NCBI GenBank assembly: GCA_963169105.1
Contig: OY720636.1
Span: 80,712,123-80,776,122 of the forward strand
Direction: 5' to 3'
Source of the DNA: Ceriagrion tenellum
Taxonomy: Eukaryota; Arthropoda; Insecta; Odonata; Coenagrionidae
Length of the DNA stretch: 64,000 bases
Shown here: in pieces, positions 34,856 through 44,849 of the stretch
How positions within the stretch are numbered: position 1 is the first letter of the stretch
How the letters are laid out: each line of letters begins with the position of its first letter
The notes under the pieces: generated by a model
Database searches by the model: none
Seen by the model: only the letters and a program-made list of their open reading frames with translations
What the model was told of the DNA's origin: nothing
Made by a program: the position numbers and the translations under genes

Positions 34856-35129
34856 ATCCCTCCGCTCGACGTCACACATGGTTCTCCATTATACTCCGAG
34901 GTCCATAGAACACGCTCACCGGATGAGATTCCGCAGGGCGGCGGGAAGATGCTAATGGTCCTGGCTATGTATTTATGTCTGGACAGCTCGCCTTATCTCC
35001 CTTTCTCTAATTCATTTCCACGTTTTACTTTCACGCAGAACCGGTCCCGGACGAACCCCACCGAGTTGAGGACGTCGAGCGGAAAAATAGCAGGCGAGAA
35101 ATATGGCTCGAGGATGAAATCGTGAGTTG

Positions 35130-35812
35130 TTATCCCGCATAGAAGTAGACCCCAATTACAATACGCTGCCAATATTTGACATCCTCGTGATGAAGGCTTG
35201 GAAAATGAGTTGAATTGCGAGCAGATACGATCAGCTAGACACGTTAAAGGCTGATATGATAGTCTCGTTAGTTTTACTGACCTGTTACAACAACTGGAAT
35301 GGGGAATGCTTTCAGACCGCGGATTACAAATTAGAATCAAAACTTATTTGTTCTCTGACGAAACTATTAATACCTTACAAACTCCAACATTCTAGGGTAG
35401 ATCAGACCGTGAGAATAAAATAATGGAAATAGATTATTGAACAGAAAGGTTTAAAATGTCGTTTTTCCCGCGATCGATAAGTGGCCATAATGGCTGCGTT
35501 GAGACTTTCAAGTTGGTTAGTTGACTGTTAGTCTTCTTAATGCTTGTTTGCTTCCTAATGCTTGTTTCTTAATCTACCACGTAATACTAACATAACGTTT
35601 TGCATGATCCCTACATGGCTCTTGTATCTAGTTTACGTAGTTTCATTATAGACTAATGCAATTGTTTCTGTATCACTGGTAGAATGCCTTTAGTGCTGTG
35701 TATGTTGGTGAAAGTTTTTTTTTTCACTGTAGTGCATTTTGGTGATCAATCACCCCCTGCCAAACTCCCTCGAGTTAGCTTGTGGTGCAGTATGCTGATG
35801 TAGATCAACTAG
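35130..35812 (+). mobile_element. CR1-type LINE fragment, sub-family F (F1)
   Basis: Decayed frame with recognisable RSARHVKG, LLQQLEWGMLSDRGLQIRI, RSDRENKIMEIDY and RFKMSFFPRSISGHNGC. The 3' UTR is shared with 13440-13620. The tail is CCCCCTGCCAAACTCCCTCG then GCTGATGTAGATC. Confidence 0.78.
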
Positions 35813-35961
35813 TAATAAGTATTGAGATTCCGTGGATGTTACTACAAAATGAGTTATACTCTAAGAACATACCGGTGTTCGATACTGTCGGTTAATATTT
35901 TTCTTGTAACTCATAGTGCATGTATTTTGTACTTTTACTACATGAGAGTACGAGAAAGAAG
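35768..35961 (+). repeat. segment duplicated at 38588-38784
   Basis: About 195 bp spanning the end of LINE F1, a spacer (GTATTGAGATTCCGTGGATG ...) and the first bases of LINE A4 (GAGTACGAGAAAGAAGCTATT) recurs almost unchanged 2.8 kb downstream. Confidence 0.85.
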
Positions 35962-36592
35962 CTATTTTACACTTGTCAGGCCTCATTTAGTATATGTTGC
36001 TAGTATATGGGATCCGTACGAGGAAGGTTTGATAAAAGAATTAGAGCGTGTGCAAAGGAGACCCGCTAGGTTTGTTAAAGACCGTTATGATAATTGTATA
36101 AGTGTTACGAGTTTCATAGAAGAACTAGGATGGGAATTACTATCAGAACGCAGGTTAAAATTTAGGTTAAACCGTTTAAGTAAATTCGAAACCGATTTGT
36201 TTACAAATGACGTTAGATATATATTAAGAACCCCCGCGTATTATGCTAGGTTTGATCATATTAACAAGATTATAGAGATAGACTGTCGTACCGATAGATT
36301 TAAAATATCATTTTTCCCGCGTACCATAAGAGAGAACAATAGGCAGTGTAGCAAAGGGATAGGTAGGTGAAATATTGTTAGAGTAGTCTGTAGTGCATGG
36401 TGCCTGTAATAACAACCAATAATCCCTTTCTTATTATGTAGATACTAACCATCTAACAGCATGTGACCCTATTATCTAGCATGTCTCCATTAAATATCCT
36501 AGTTGCGTGGCAATAGTGCATGTTTGGTGGTCTTCACCCCCTGCCACACACCCTCGTGGTGGCTCGCAGGGTATTACGTAGATGTATTTTAT
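35945..36592 (+). mobile_element. CR1-type LINE fragment, sub-family A (A4)
   Basis: The coding part is open to 36370: VRERSYFTLVRPHLVYVASI, WDPYEEGLIKELERVQRRPA, CRTDRFKISFFPR, SKGIGR-stop. The frame also extends upstream into the spacer from 35822, which is chance fusion. The tail ends GCAGGGTATTACGTAGATGT. Confidence 0.9.
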
Positions 36593-36750
36593 AAAAAAAC
36601 TGCCGGAATTTTTATTTTGGAAATTTTTTCTATTTTGCATTTGCATTTGAGGCTTCGCTATTCTTTGTTTTTCCTTGTTATATAGATATTTGTTTCATTT
36701 ATTTTATAACTAATACATTAAGGCTTGCCTTTATGGAACCTCTCCATATC

Positions 36751-36928
36751 GGAAATCAAAATATTCAAGTAATGGCCCACTAAATGGATTTATTCTTTAC
36801 GACCCGGGTTTCGTCACGTAATGACATCCTCCGGTTCCGGATTCCGGTGAAGATGTCATTATGAGACGAAGCCCGGGTCGAAAAGAATAAATCCATTTAG
36901 TGGACCATTTTTGAATAATTTGATTTCC
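36751..36928. repeat. snap-back repeat H8 (~78-bp arms)
   Basis: Arms run from GGAAATCAAAATATTCAA through ATGGATTTATTCTTT, CGACCCGGG and TAATGACATC, mirrored on the right with few differences; the loop is about 24 bp. The module on the + strand is TGAAGATGTCAT...GAGACGAAGCCCGGG. Confidence 0.88.
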
Positions 36929-37439
36929 TCAGTTTTGAGTAATAAATAAGTATTTTCCGTATTTGTTAAAAGAAATGTTCTTTTGTTAATTGTAAAATGG
37001 TTGTTTTTCGAAGAGTTTGATAAGATTTTGATTATTAAATAAAGAATATGGGATTTTGGTGAGAGAGGCTGCCGAGAGAGGATCTGAGATATATCGTCAT
37101 CTCATAACAAGAAGAGTAAGAAATTTTAACAATGTCTGACAGTTTTAAAATATGAATAATTGATTGAAAACAGGCCACGACACCACAGTGTGCTTTCTCG
37201 TTCAAATTGACGTTTTACGAATGTTAATTGAGTTGTCTCCATAAGGGTTTATGTTAAAATCTACACTTTCATGGATGAATTACTGCACAACTATCCAGGA
37301 AACCCTATCTTATTTTCATCTTAGTTCCTGAAACGCGCTTCAAAGATGCTCTTAGTCAACATTTCATAAAATGTGGAATAAGTGAATAGAGCCAACTTAA
37401 CAAGTTTACAATACATCACTCGTCCACTCCTTACCCGTC
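36929..37439. other. no gene recognised
   Basis: AT-rich spacer of about 500 bp. Confidence 0.5.
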
Positions 37440-38190
37440 CCGACTTTCTTCTTCTTCAGTGTTCAACCCTGGGGTTGGTTTGCAGCAGTACGCCATTCCT
37501 CTCTTCTGTCTGCTTTTCTCTTCATTTCTGTGTATGTGGTGCAACCCATATCATTCACAATCTGCTGCATGAATGATGTCCTTGGTCGTCCCCGGCGATT
37601 CCTTCCCTCTATAGCTCCTTCTGCTATTGTTAAAACGATGTTGTCGCGTCTTAGAATGTGCCCTACGAGTTTGTCTCTTCTTGTTTGGATATGCCTCCAC
37701 AGGGATCTGGTTTCTTGAACTCTTTTCAGTACCTCTTCATTCGTGACTCTTATCTTTCCAGCTGAGCTTCAACATCCTTCTGTAGAGCCACATCTCCAGG
37801 GCTTCTAGCCGCCTTCTCTCTTGTTTTCTTACTACCCATATTTCGCTCCCGTATAGGGCCACAGTCCAAACAAATGCTTTCATCATCCGTTTCCTTATTT
37901 CCAAACCAATGCTCTTGCTGATGAGTAGGTTCTTTCTAAGGTAGAATGCAATTTTGGCCTGATGTATTCTCCTTACAATTTCTTTCTGTCTTCTACCATC
38001 TCTTGTTATTCTGCTTCCCAAGTAGGCAAATTCCTCTATTACTTCTAGCTTCTCTCCTCCAATTCTCATTATTGGGGGTTCATATTGTTCTTCATTACTG
38101 AAAACCATCACCTTGGTATTGCGTTTGTTTATTCTCATGCCATACTGTTTACAGAAAATCCTACCCATTGTGTCCCAAATATGCCGGTCA
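37440..38190 (-). pseudogene. RTE-like reverse transcriptase C-terminal fragment (R5)
   Basis: The largest RTE-like remnant. The minus-strand frame 38168-37737 reads MRINKRNTKVMVFSNEEQ (end of palm), EEFAYLGSRITRDGRRQKEI, FVWTVALYGSEIWVVRKQE and RLEALEMWLYRRMLKLSW. A frameshifted continuation to about 37440 encodes RRDKLVGHILRRD and RGRPRTSFMQQI. This matches the usual domain order from the RT thumb to the C-terminal end. The catalytic YxDD and endonuclease are absent. Confidence 0.88.
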
Positions 38191-38587
38191 ATCTGTAACG
38201 TGAAGGTCGACCCTCATCTCATCGAACGCATATGCGCCCCCTTCCTCTCCCCCCCCCCTCCCGGCAACCCTTTGAGGCGAAAATTCTCCCGGAGGGCGTC
38301 ACGGATGTCTCCAGTCTGCTCCGGGCTCGGACTGCGCCGGCGCACTCCATCCAGTCAAAACCCTCCTTCTCAGACCCCCCCCCTCCTCTTCCCCTATGGG
38401 AGGTCGTTCCACCTTCAAGCAAACCCCTCTCGCCCTCCCTCATCCATGTGTGGAGTTTCCCAGTATATACAAAAGTCTACATTCAATCCCATGACCTTCA
38501 TCCACTAGATGAGTGTGTTCTCTACTTTCCCTCGTGTTACGCCATCCGAACGATGATGTCATTCTCCGATATTCGAGCGAGAATCTC
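38191..38587. other. C-rich, CpG-containing spacer
   Basis: Pyrimidine-rich on the + strand (CCCCCCCCCTCCCGG and CCCCCCCCTCCTCTTCC). Frames on both strands are compositional artefacts. No promoter motif is evident. Confidence 0.45.
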
Positions 38588-38784
38588 GAGTTAGCTTGTA
38601 GTGCAGTATGCAGATGTAGATCAACTAGTAATAAGTATTGAGATTCCGTGGATGTTACTACAAAATTAGTTATACTCTAAGAACATACCGGTGTTCGATA
38701 CTGTCGGTTAATATTTTTCTTGTAATTCATAGTACATGTATTTTTTACTTGTACTACATGAGAGTACGAGAAAGAAGCTATTGG
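38588..38784 (+). repeat. second copy of 35768-35961
   Basis: Begins GAGTTAGCTTGTAGTGCAG and runs to GAGTACGAGAAAGAAGCTATT, then breaks abruptly into RTE-like LINE sequence at 38785. Confidence 0.85.
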
Positions 38785-38786
38785 GT

Positions 38787-39385
38787 TTGTGAGGAACATA
38801 ATAGAAGGAAAAATAGAAGGAAAAGTCCCCAGAAGAAGACCCAGGAATAATAAGTTCATCGGCCAAGTAAAAAGGAAAGTGCATGGGAAGAGATACCAGG
38901 AGGAACTATGGCGAACTATACGAAGGAACAGGCTCAACTATGTAAGAAGCGTTCGAACGTCAAAATAAAAACTTTTGTGCCCAAGAAAACGAGAGGACGT
39001 TTTCGTGCTCGTCACTTCCGGAGATGAATGTCATCGAGCGAGAATCGGCATCATTCATCATTGGTCGTTCAATCCTAAGATTGGTTGACTGCAGTACTCC
39101 AACCTTCCCTATTTAATGCTAGTTCCTCCTGGTATCTCTTCCAATGCACTTTCCTTTTTATTTTGGCCGATGAACTGATTATTCCTGGGTCTTCCTCTGG
39201 GGACGTTTCCTTCTATTTTGCCTTCTATTATGTTCCTCACAAACCCATTTTGTCCCAGGGAGTGTCCGATCCATCTGGCTCTTCATTTCTGTATGATGTT
39301 TCGTATTTTCCTATCCTCTTCTACTTTTCTGTTAAACTTCATCATTTCTACGTTCAATGGTATCAGGCTCAACTATGTGGAAGTT
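38787..39385. mobile_element. inverted pair of RTE-like LINE tails (R6/R7)
   Basis: Bases 38787-38906 (+) and 39118-39250 (-) are mirror copies of the same tail (AGGAACATAATAGAAGG; AGAAGACCCAGGAATAATAA; AGAGATACCAGGAGGAAC). The minus copy keeps the natural 3' terminus (CATTGGTCGTTCAATCCTAA on +) from about 39045. Between them lies a segment (38955-39035) shared with 56688-56770. Confidence 0.8.
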
Positions 39386-39431
39386 GATAGCTTAGAGCGT
39401 GTACTACTACTACTAGCGTGTACTTAGCTAG

Positions 39432-39858
39432 CGTGAGAGCTAGATTGTAGAACCGATAGGTATAAAATGTCATTTTTTCCGCGTACTATTCGGGACCATA
39501 ACAGCTGTGATCGTCGTCATGAATAGTTCGAATTGTGACAATAGTCAGACAATAAATCTTTCTCATTATATTCTCTACTCTCTTATTTATGCATGATGTA
39601 AATATTGATGTTCTTATTTATGCATGATATTTTGAATCTGTAGTAGTAGTCTTTGTATCCCTTGCATGTTGGAATGATTGAAGATAGAATGTTTCTTGGG
39701 TATTAGATTTTTAATTGGCGCTTTGCATGTGTGGTACGCGGGTTTTAATGTAATGTCGGTGTTCTACCATATCATTCATGCATGCCTGGTGCGAAAGCAC
39801 CCCCTGCCACACACCCTTTGGGTGGCTTGCAGGGTATGACGTAGATGTAGATGTAGAT
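39432..39858 (+). mobile_element. CR1-type LINE tail, sub-family C (C3)
   Basis: Starts inside the coding end (TGTAGAACCGATAGGTATAA, KMSFFPRTIRDHNSC) and continues through the C 3' UTR to the CCACACACCCTTTGGGTGGC hairpin and a (GTAGAT)n tail. Nearly identical to C1, so recent. Confidence 0.88.
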
Positions 39859-40109
39859 GATATTCACAAATGAAAAAACGACTTCGTTCCGCCACCCCTT
39901 ACCTCTCTCCGGGGTTTCCCCCCCCTCCTAACACCCACTTCTTCCACCCCTCTCCAACCTCCCCCAAGTCCCTTCCAGGCATTTATATTTGCTTGAAATT
40001 CAAAAAATTTTGTACTTGAAAATGACCTCAATGTGTCGAAACATGTCGTACCGAAAAAATAAATCACTGGAAGAAAACGAAGTCGTTTTTCATTTGTGTT
40101 CATCATTTC
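39857..40109. repeat. snap-back repeat H9
   Basis: The left arm ATGATATTCACAAATG-AAAAAACGACTTCGTT mirrors the right end AACGAAGTCGTTTTTCATTTG-TGTTCATCAT. Inside the right half is TTGAAAATGACC...GTGTCGAAACATGTCG, the shared module. Its ATGATGAACACA arm start is shared with H10 (44166). It abuts the tail of LINE C3. Confidence 0.8.
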
Positions 40110-40631
40110 TTATTTTTTCCGTCCATTTTATCTCCAAAGAATCCGCTTTATGCCGAGAATCGGATGTTATTATTCTTAATCTTCCTTCCTTTAACAACCC
40201 CCGGTAAAAGCGTCTTCCCTTCCTAGACGTCAGGGTTCTTTCAGGCGACTGCCACAAAATTTCGCGTCCACTATAGCTTTCCAGCAGTCAAGGCCCGTTA
40301 TAAGGAATGTTGTTTGTTACAAATCATTTAGGTAATTGGAGAGGGCGCTTGCTATTTTGACCAGTGCTAGAAGCTGTAACATGGGCATGACCTGTCCGCC
40401 ATCTTTGTAAACTCCGATTTTCCTATAGCGCTTACTGGCTGACATACTAATAATGCTATTTTTACTATATTTTTCCATGGATAACTCAGTTAAAATCAGC
40501 ATGCATTAACTTCCCTAGTATGCATTCTCCTCGCATGTGATTTTTATATATTTTTATGAATAATAATCCGTATTCCCGGTGAAAGCTATGGTATAATCGA
40601 GTAGAATCCATAGCAATGAGTAACCAATGTA
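40110..40631. other. no gene recognised
   Basis: AT-rich spacer. Confidence 0.5.
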
Positions 40632-40889
40632 CAGGGTGTATAAAAAATAATTACCTGATTTTCAAACATTATATTTATAGATGGAAACACACTACAAAAC
40701 AGTGTAAAATTTCCAAATACTCACTGGATCTGAAAGTTTCAGCTATGGCATTTCAAATGTTTCCACTATTTATGTAAATATTACACTCTCCCATTGCTAA
40801 CAAAATTGGAGTGTTATAACTACAGAACAGGGGAATGCCTCCTGTTCTGTAACGCTCTAAAATTTGGTCATTCTTTTTTATACACACTG
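40632..40889. mobile_element. 258-bp MITE, TGTA (or TA) target
   Basis: CAGGGTGTATAAAAAATAATTA at the left and the complement of CAGTGTGTATAAAAAAGAATGA at the right form TIRs of about 25 bp. TGTA flanks at 40628-40631 and 40890-40893. Fits a small Tc1/mariner-superfamily derivative, though the exact family is uncertain. Confidence 0.78.
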
Positions 40890-40960
40890 TGTATTTCATG
40901 AGTTACTTCCTTAAAATTTCAAACAATTGGTGAATTTTCTCTCTTAGTATCCGCTAAATC

Positions 40961-41030
40961 ATCTACATCTACGTAATACCCTGCGAGCAACCACGAGGGT
41001 GTGTGGCAGGGGGTGAAGGTCACCAAACTT
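40961..41030 (-). mobile_element. CR1-type LINE 3' tail, sub-family A, ~70 bp
   Basis: ATCTACATCTACGTAATACC followed by CTGCGAGCAACCACGAGGGT, tail only. It lies 215 bp upstream of the esterase exon. Confidence 0.82.
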
Positions 41031-41245
41031 GTATTTCTATAACAAAATTGTATTTCTATGAGCGGTGATAAGGCTTCGCTTCAATTTCAAGTAATTCTAG
41101 CATACCTAAGGAAATTGTCGATGAATTGGACGGAAGCAGTGCTTGAAATTAGAAGTGTCATCACGGATCTTTCTAATCGGGTGAGAAAAGTACATGATGC
41201 GATTATTAATGCATACTCTAAATGTATATTTTCACCACTTTTCAG

Positions 41246-41378
41246 GTGCCGTTCACCACGATGATCATATATACATTTTTTACCCGCAAGAACTGTTCCC
41301 GTTCATTGAAAATTACTTTCCCGAGGCTGACTTTTCCAAGAAGATTGCCAGACTGTGTGCAAACTTTGCGAGGACCGG
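41246..41378 (+). CDS. carboxylesterase-family internal exon
   Basis: This 133-bp exon is bounded by TTTTCAG at 41239-41245 and GTGAGT from 41379. The 43 complete codons read AVHHDDHIYIF, then a loop rich in acidic and aromatic residues, then KKIARLCANFART. In carboxylesterases (esterase-B / juvenile-hormone-esterase type) the catalytic His lies in a GxxHxDDxxYLF motif, and about 35 residues later comes LWTNFAKTGNPTP. Both fit. The first two exon bases (GT) complete a Gly codon begun upstream (intron phase 1) and the exon ends GG within the next Gly codon (phase 2). Only this exon is visible: the expected Ser- and Glu-containing exons and the NPTP exon were not found, so introns must be long or the rest lost. 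It is undamaged. A processed pseudogene is excluded by the splice sites. Confidence 0.8.
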
Positions 41379-43119
41379 GTGAGTACCGTTTTCCTTTCGA
41401 TATTTAAATATCTATATCTATCTGTACCTACATATTACCGTTGAATCATCGTACCGTATCATTCATTGTGTCGTGATATCCTAGGTAAAGTATGGAAAGA
41501 GGAGGGGTAATCTATATGGTTGTTATTTCGTTTTTCTAGCTACAGTTTGAAAACGTAATGGTCTATCCATCTACCCTCACTTTACAAACCAGACAAACGA
41601 TAAAGAGGGATTTCTCAATAGCTCGGACCAAAGTGGTAGCGAGGGAACCCTTTATTTCACCATTTAGGATGGAAAGTCGTAAGGGCTATATCACAGACTA
41701 CATGTAACACATGGTACACTCTGTGGCTACGCCCCTCGTGATTCATTGCATGCGTGAATCGTAAATTTGCCGCCAGGGCCAAATAAAAGAGGTCCCCTGT
41801 GTTGAACGCCTTCGAGACGAAATTTTGGCTTGTCTCCAAAGTCTCCAAACAAGACTGCTTCCGCAGGCTTTGGTGACCTGTTGGGTCACTAGGTCACGTC
41901 GTCCATCCAAACCACGAGAGGGTGAATAAGTGTTTGTTTCAACTCCATAAAAAGACGAGACAGAATTCAAGAGCTTTTTTTCTTCCGCTTGAGAGGAAGG
42001 AGAAACGGTCTCGCGTGCACGCAAATGATTCCCAAAATTTCTTTTCCTTTCTGTTAAGCATTACGGAATTAAGCCTGATTGCGACCTTGTGTAGCTTTTG
42101 TCCCTATGTTTCTTGCATGGACGTCCCAGACCTGCCATTTCATTTTTTCGTTTCAGACCTCCATTATTTCCCGTTTTGTTTGAACTTTCTTCCTTCACCA
42201 ATACTTTTAGAGATAATGCTCGTAATACTATTAATTTAACTATTAGTTGATATACTGTACGTTAATAATTACTTAATACTTACTACCTAAAACCTTTACG
42301 TTACCATGCTGTTTTTCCCGAAAATTTAACGTTCAAATAAGTGTCGTTCATTAAAACAATGTGAATGATCACCTTCACCCAAAATGTGCAGATAATTCGT
42401 TTGGCACCCTTTGTTGACGCGATTGTAAATCCGTGCCAGGTGACCAGAGGCACCGTGAAAATGGCCGTAAGCGACACCTCGGAATACTCTTGGGGAGAGG
42501 GGGTCTAGAGTCCATTCAGCGAAGAATAAAGAAAACCTCGCGTTATTTTTGCCGTTCTTTTGTCATTTTGTCGCCCACGCTCGATTTCGAGAATCGGACC
42601 GGAAAAAAGCGAAGCCCTATTCAGAGGGGATGGAAAGAAAAAAACGATATCAAGGAAAGAGAGGAGTGAAAAAAGTGAGAATAATGGGACATGGAAACAT
42701 TTTTGGGTCGCGAAATAACCTCGGCGTGAATTTGAAGCGATTCCATGATTTGGTGTGCATTAACTTATTGTTTTATTTAATACTTTTTAGATATTTCTAT
42801 TATTGATTTAAAAATTAATTAAAATATATTTATTGCTAGTTAAATTCATAATAAAGTTGACAATTTGTATAATTATGCATTAAAATATGTAGTCCATCAT
42901 TAACAGACTTAATCAATAATTACAGAATTATTTTCATGAGTTATTACACGTTTAAATTATCATTATATTCTTATTTGTTTGAAAAACTTGCCAATTGTTG
43001 ATTTTATTCGTACTTTTATAACAAATTTTCCATATAATTAAATAATTACCCCGTAAATATTAACAATTCCTCGCCTTCAAATTGATAAAATATTACCCTG
43101 CCATATCCTATGGCCGGCG
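41379..43119. other. presumed intron or flank of the esterase gene
   Basis: No downstream exon with NPTP or the conserved W/Y-rich C-terminal motif could be recognised. Open frames at 41922-42806 have no family features. The last 300 bases are very AT-rich. Confidence 0.45.
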
Positions 43120-43125
43120 AAAAAA
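43120..43125 (-). terminator. Pol III T6 terminator
   Basis: Six A on the + strand, a TTTTTT run seven bases beyond the 3' end of the TTA-anticodon tRNA. Confidence 0.75.
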
Positions 43126-43132
43126 GCAGATA

Positions 43133-43205
43133 CGCCCGGAAAGGGACTTGAACCCTGGACCCTTAGGTTTAAAGCCTAATGCTCTACCGACTGAGCTATC
43201 CGGGA
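43133..43205 (-). tRNA. Lys-like tRNA with anticodon TTA (ochre-reading)
   Basis: On the minus strand: acceptor TCCCGGA/TCCGGGC (first pair mismatched), D arm GCTC...GAGC, anticodon stem TTAGG/CCTAA, loop CTTTAAA. T arm CAGGG/CCCTT around TTCAAGT has its outer pair mismatched; discriminator G. Body and T loop are those of tRNA-Lys(TTT), but the stem has changed and the anticodon is TTA, which pairs with the stop codon UAA. A and B boxes are intact and a T6 terminator follows. By sequence it would be scored as a suppressor tRNA. Whether it is charged or transcribed is unknown. The two terminal mismatches suggest early decay or a repeat-borne copy. Confidence 0.85.
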
Positions 43206-43623
43206 CCTGGTTCGTGGGTGAAATGAATCGAATCCAATCGGTGCTGTTATTTCGAATATCATTTTGCATTCTATTATGCGATGGGTTTATTGTGTTTCAA
43301 AAGAGATGCATGCTTTCATAGTCGACAAGCTTTATATTATGGACAGTGGCAAAAAATGTTTACTGTTTCCAGTATTTTGCTGGCAATATTAGTTCATTAC
43401 CATTTCCTTGAAGTTTTAAGCCATACGGACATTTCATCGCACGGTATTAGGGTAAAATCTGGGATAAAAAATTAATATAAGTAAACAGAAATTGCACGTT
43501 CAATAACAGCTATCTATATCTTCTCTCCTTGGTATATGTTTGTTGAGTGACTGTTTAACCGTATTTAAAACAAATTAAGTAAGATATGGAGAAATATCAC
43601 TCCAGCTTTTCTTTAATGTAATG
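43206..43623. other. no gene recognised
   Basis: AT-rich spacer between the tRNA and the hAT-like MITE. Confidence 0.5.
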
Positions 43624-43863
43624 CAGGGGTGGCCAACCCGCGGCCCGCCTTCAACATTTTTTCGGCCCGCGAGATTCATCACACTTTACTACAATAAATT
43701 TAACACAATAATAATGACTCATTATGTTTAAATTTTTAACTCCAAAGAAATGTCTATAGCTGGAGTAAATCTAATATGGGGATACATAATTTTATATGCG
43801 GTCCGCGGAGTTATGATACATTTCCAAAGTGGCCCGCAAGATCATTTTGGTTGGCCACCCCTG
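43624..43863. mobile_element. 240-bp non-autonomous hAT-like element
   Basis: Starts CAGGGGTGGCCAACC and ends GGTTGGCCACCCCTG, with a perfect 8-bp duplication ATGTAATG at 43616-43623 and 43864-43871. Subterminal GCGGCCCGC and GGCCCGC motifs are typical of hAT MITEs. No transposase. Confidence 0.95.
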
Positions 43864-44034
43864 ATGTAATGTAAAACTCCTAGCCTAACCTAAGCGATAA
43901 CGTTATTCATTTTGTAGCGTACACTGATAGATGCTGTCTGTGAAATTTATTTTCAATCACATATCCTATTTTAAGATTTCCTGCGACTTCGGTCGAGTAT
44001 TTTCTTTTTCATTATTCAAGAAAAAAAAATAAAT

Positions 44035-44035
<1 letters not shown>

Positions 44036-44124
<89 letters not shown>

Positions 44125-44379
44125 TTTGCCAGAGGAAAGCAGACGACCAACACAGAAAACAAAAAAATGATGAACACACTTACAAAGTTTCTTGATATTT
44201 CGGTGCCACTAGCACCTTGGTCGCAAGAGCGAAGAGTCTTCGCTCTTGCGACCAAGGTGCTAGTGGCACCGAAATATCAAGAAACTTTGTAAGTGTGTTC
44301 ATCATTTTTTTGTTTTCTGTGTTTGTCGTCTGCCTTCCTCTGGCAAACTTTTATATATTCGTCACTTAAGTGATCCTAA

Positions 44380-44438
<59 letters not shown>

Positions 44439-44440
44439 TT
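44036..44440. repeat. (TA)n - palindrome H10 - (TA)n/(T)n block
   Basis: TA repeats to 44120. Then a near-perfect palindrome of about 240 bp (44115-44358; arms begin AAAAGTTTGCCAGAGG; centre GCGAAGAGTCTTCGC). Then the island TTCGTCACTTAAGTGATCCT, a further TA run and a long T run. The arm carries GGTGC-TAGTG-GCACCGAAAT, a stem-loop followed by GAAA as in the other hairpins, but without CTGANGA in front. Confidence 0.88.
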
Positions 44441-44849
44441 TAAAGCGCTGATGACACGGTTGTAATAAATTGTCATGGTTTTTTTAAAATCGTGATGGCC
44501 TAGATTGTGAAAACTCGTTTTTTTCCACGTCACTCGATGAAGGGCCATGAATGATTTGGAGGTAAGTATGGTCATGTGACAATAAATAAATGAGACCGTT
44601 AGGTTCACCCTTTGCGTATGACCTCTTTGCGTCTCTCGTCCGAGAGTAAGGCTGAGCTAGGAGTTAATAACCTTGAAAATCCAGTGGAAATATTCGATGG
44701 ACATCAGCCTTAAACTCGTTCTCCCAGCAAACCTCTGGACTGGCGTTCGCTTTATGGGTCCTGCGTGGTTGCGCATCTCAACATTCGTAATTCTAAAAAT
44801 GTTTGCTCATTGACCATCTCGGCTGATGTGCGGGCGATTTCTGTGCAGA

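Noticed and set aside
35822..36370. 182-codon frame as a possible intact host gene
   Set aside because: Chance fusion of a duplicated spacer to a truncated CR1 reverse transcriptase end.
38219..38594. Proline/serine-rich frames on both strands
   Set aside because: Produced by C-rich tracts; no start or splice context and flanked by LINE debris.
43082..43321. 79-codon + strand frame with an arginine/proline-rich start (RPERDLNPGP)
   Set aside because: It is the antisense of the Lys-like tRNA (43133-43205) read as protein.
44034..44255. Frames with long Tyr-Ile repeats
   Set aside because: Translation of a (TA)n microsatellite.
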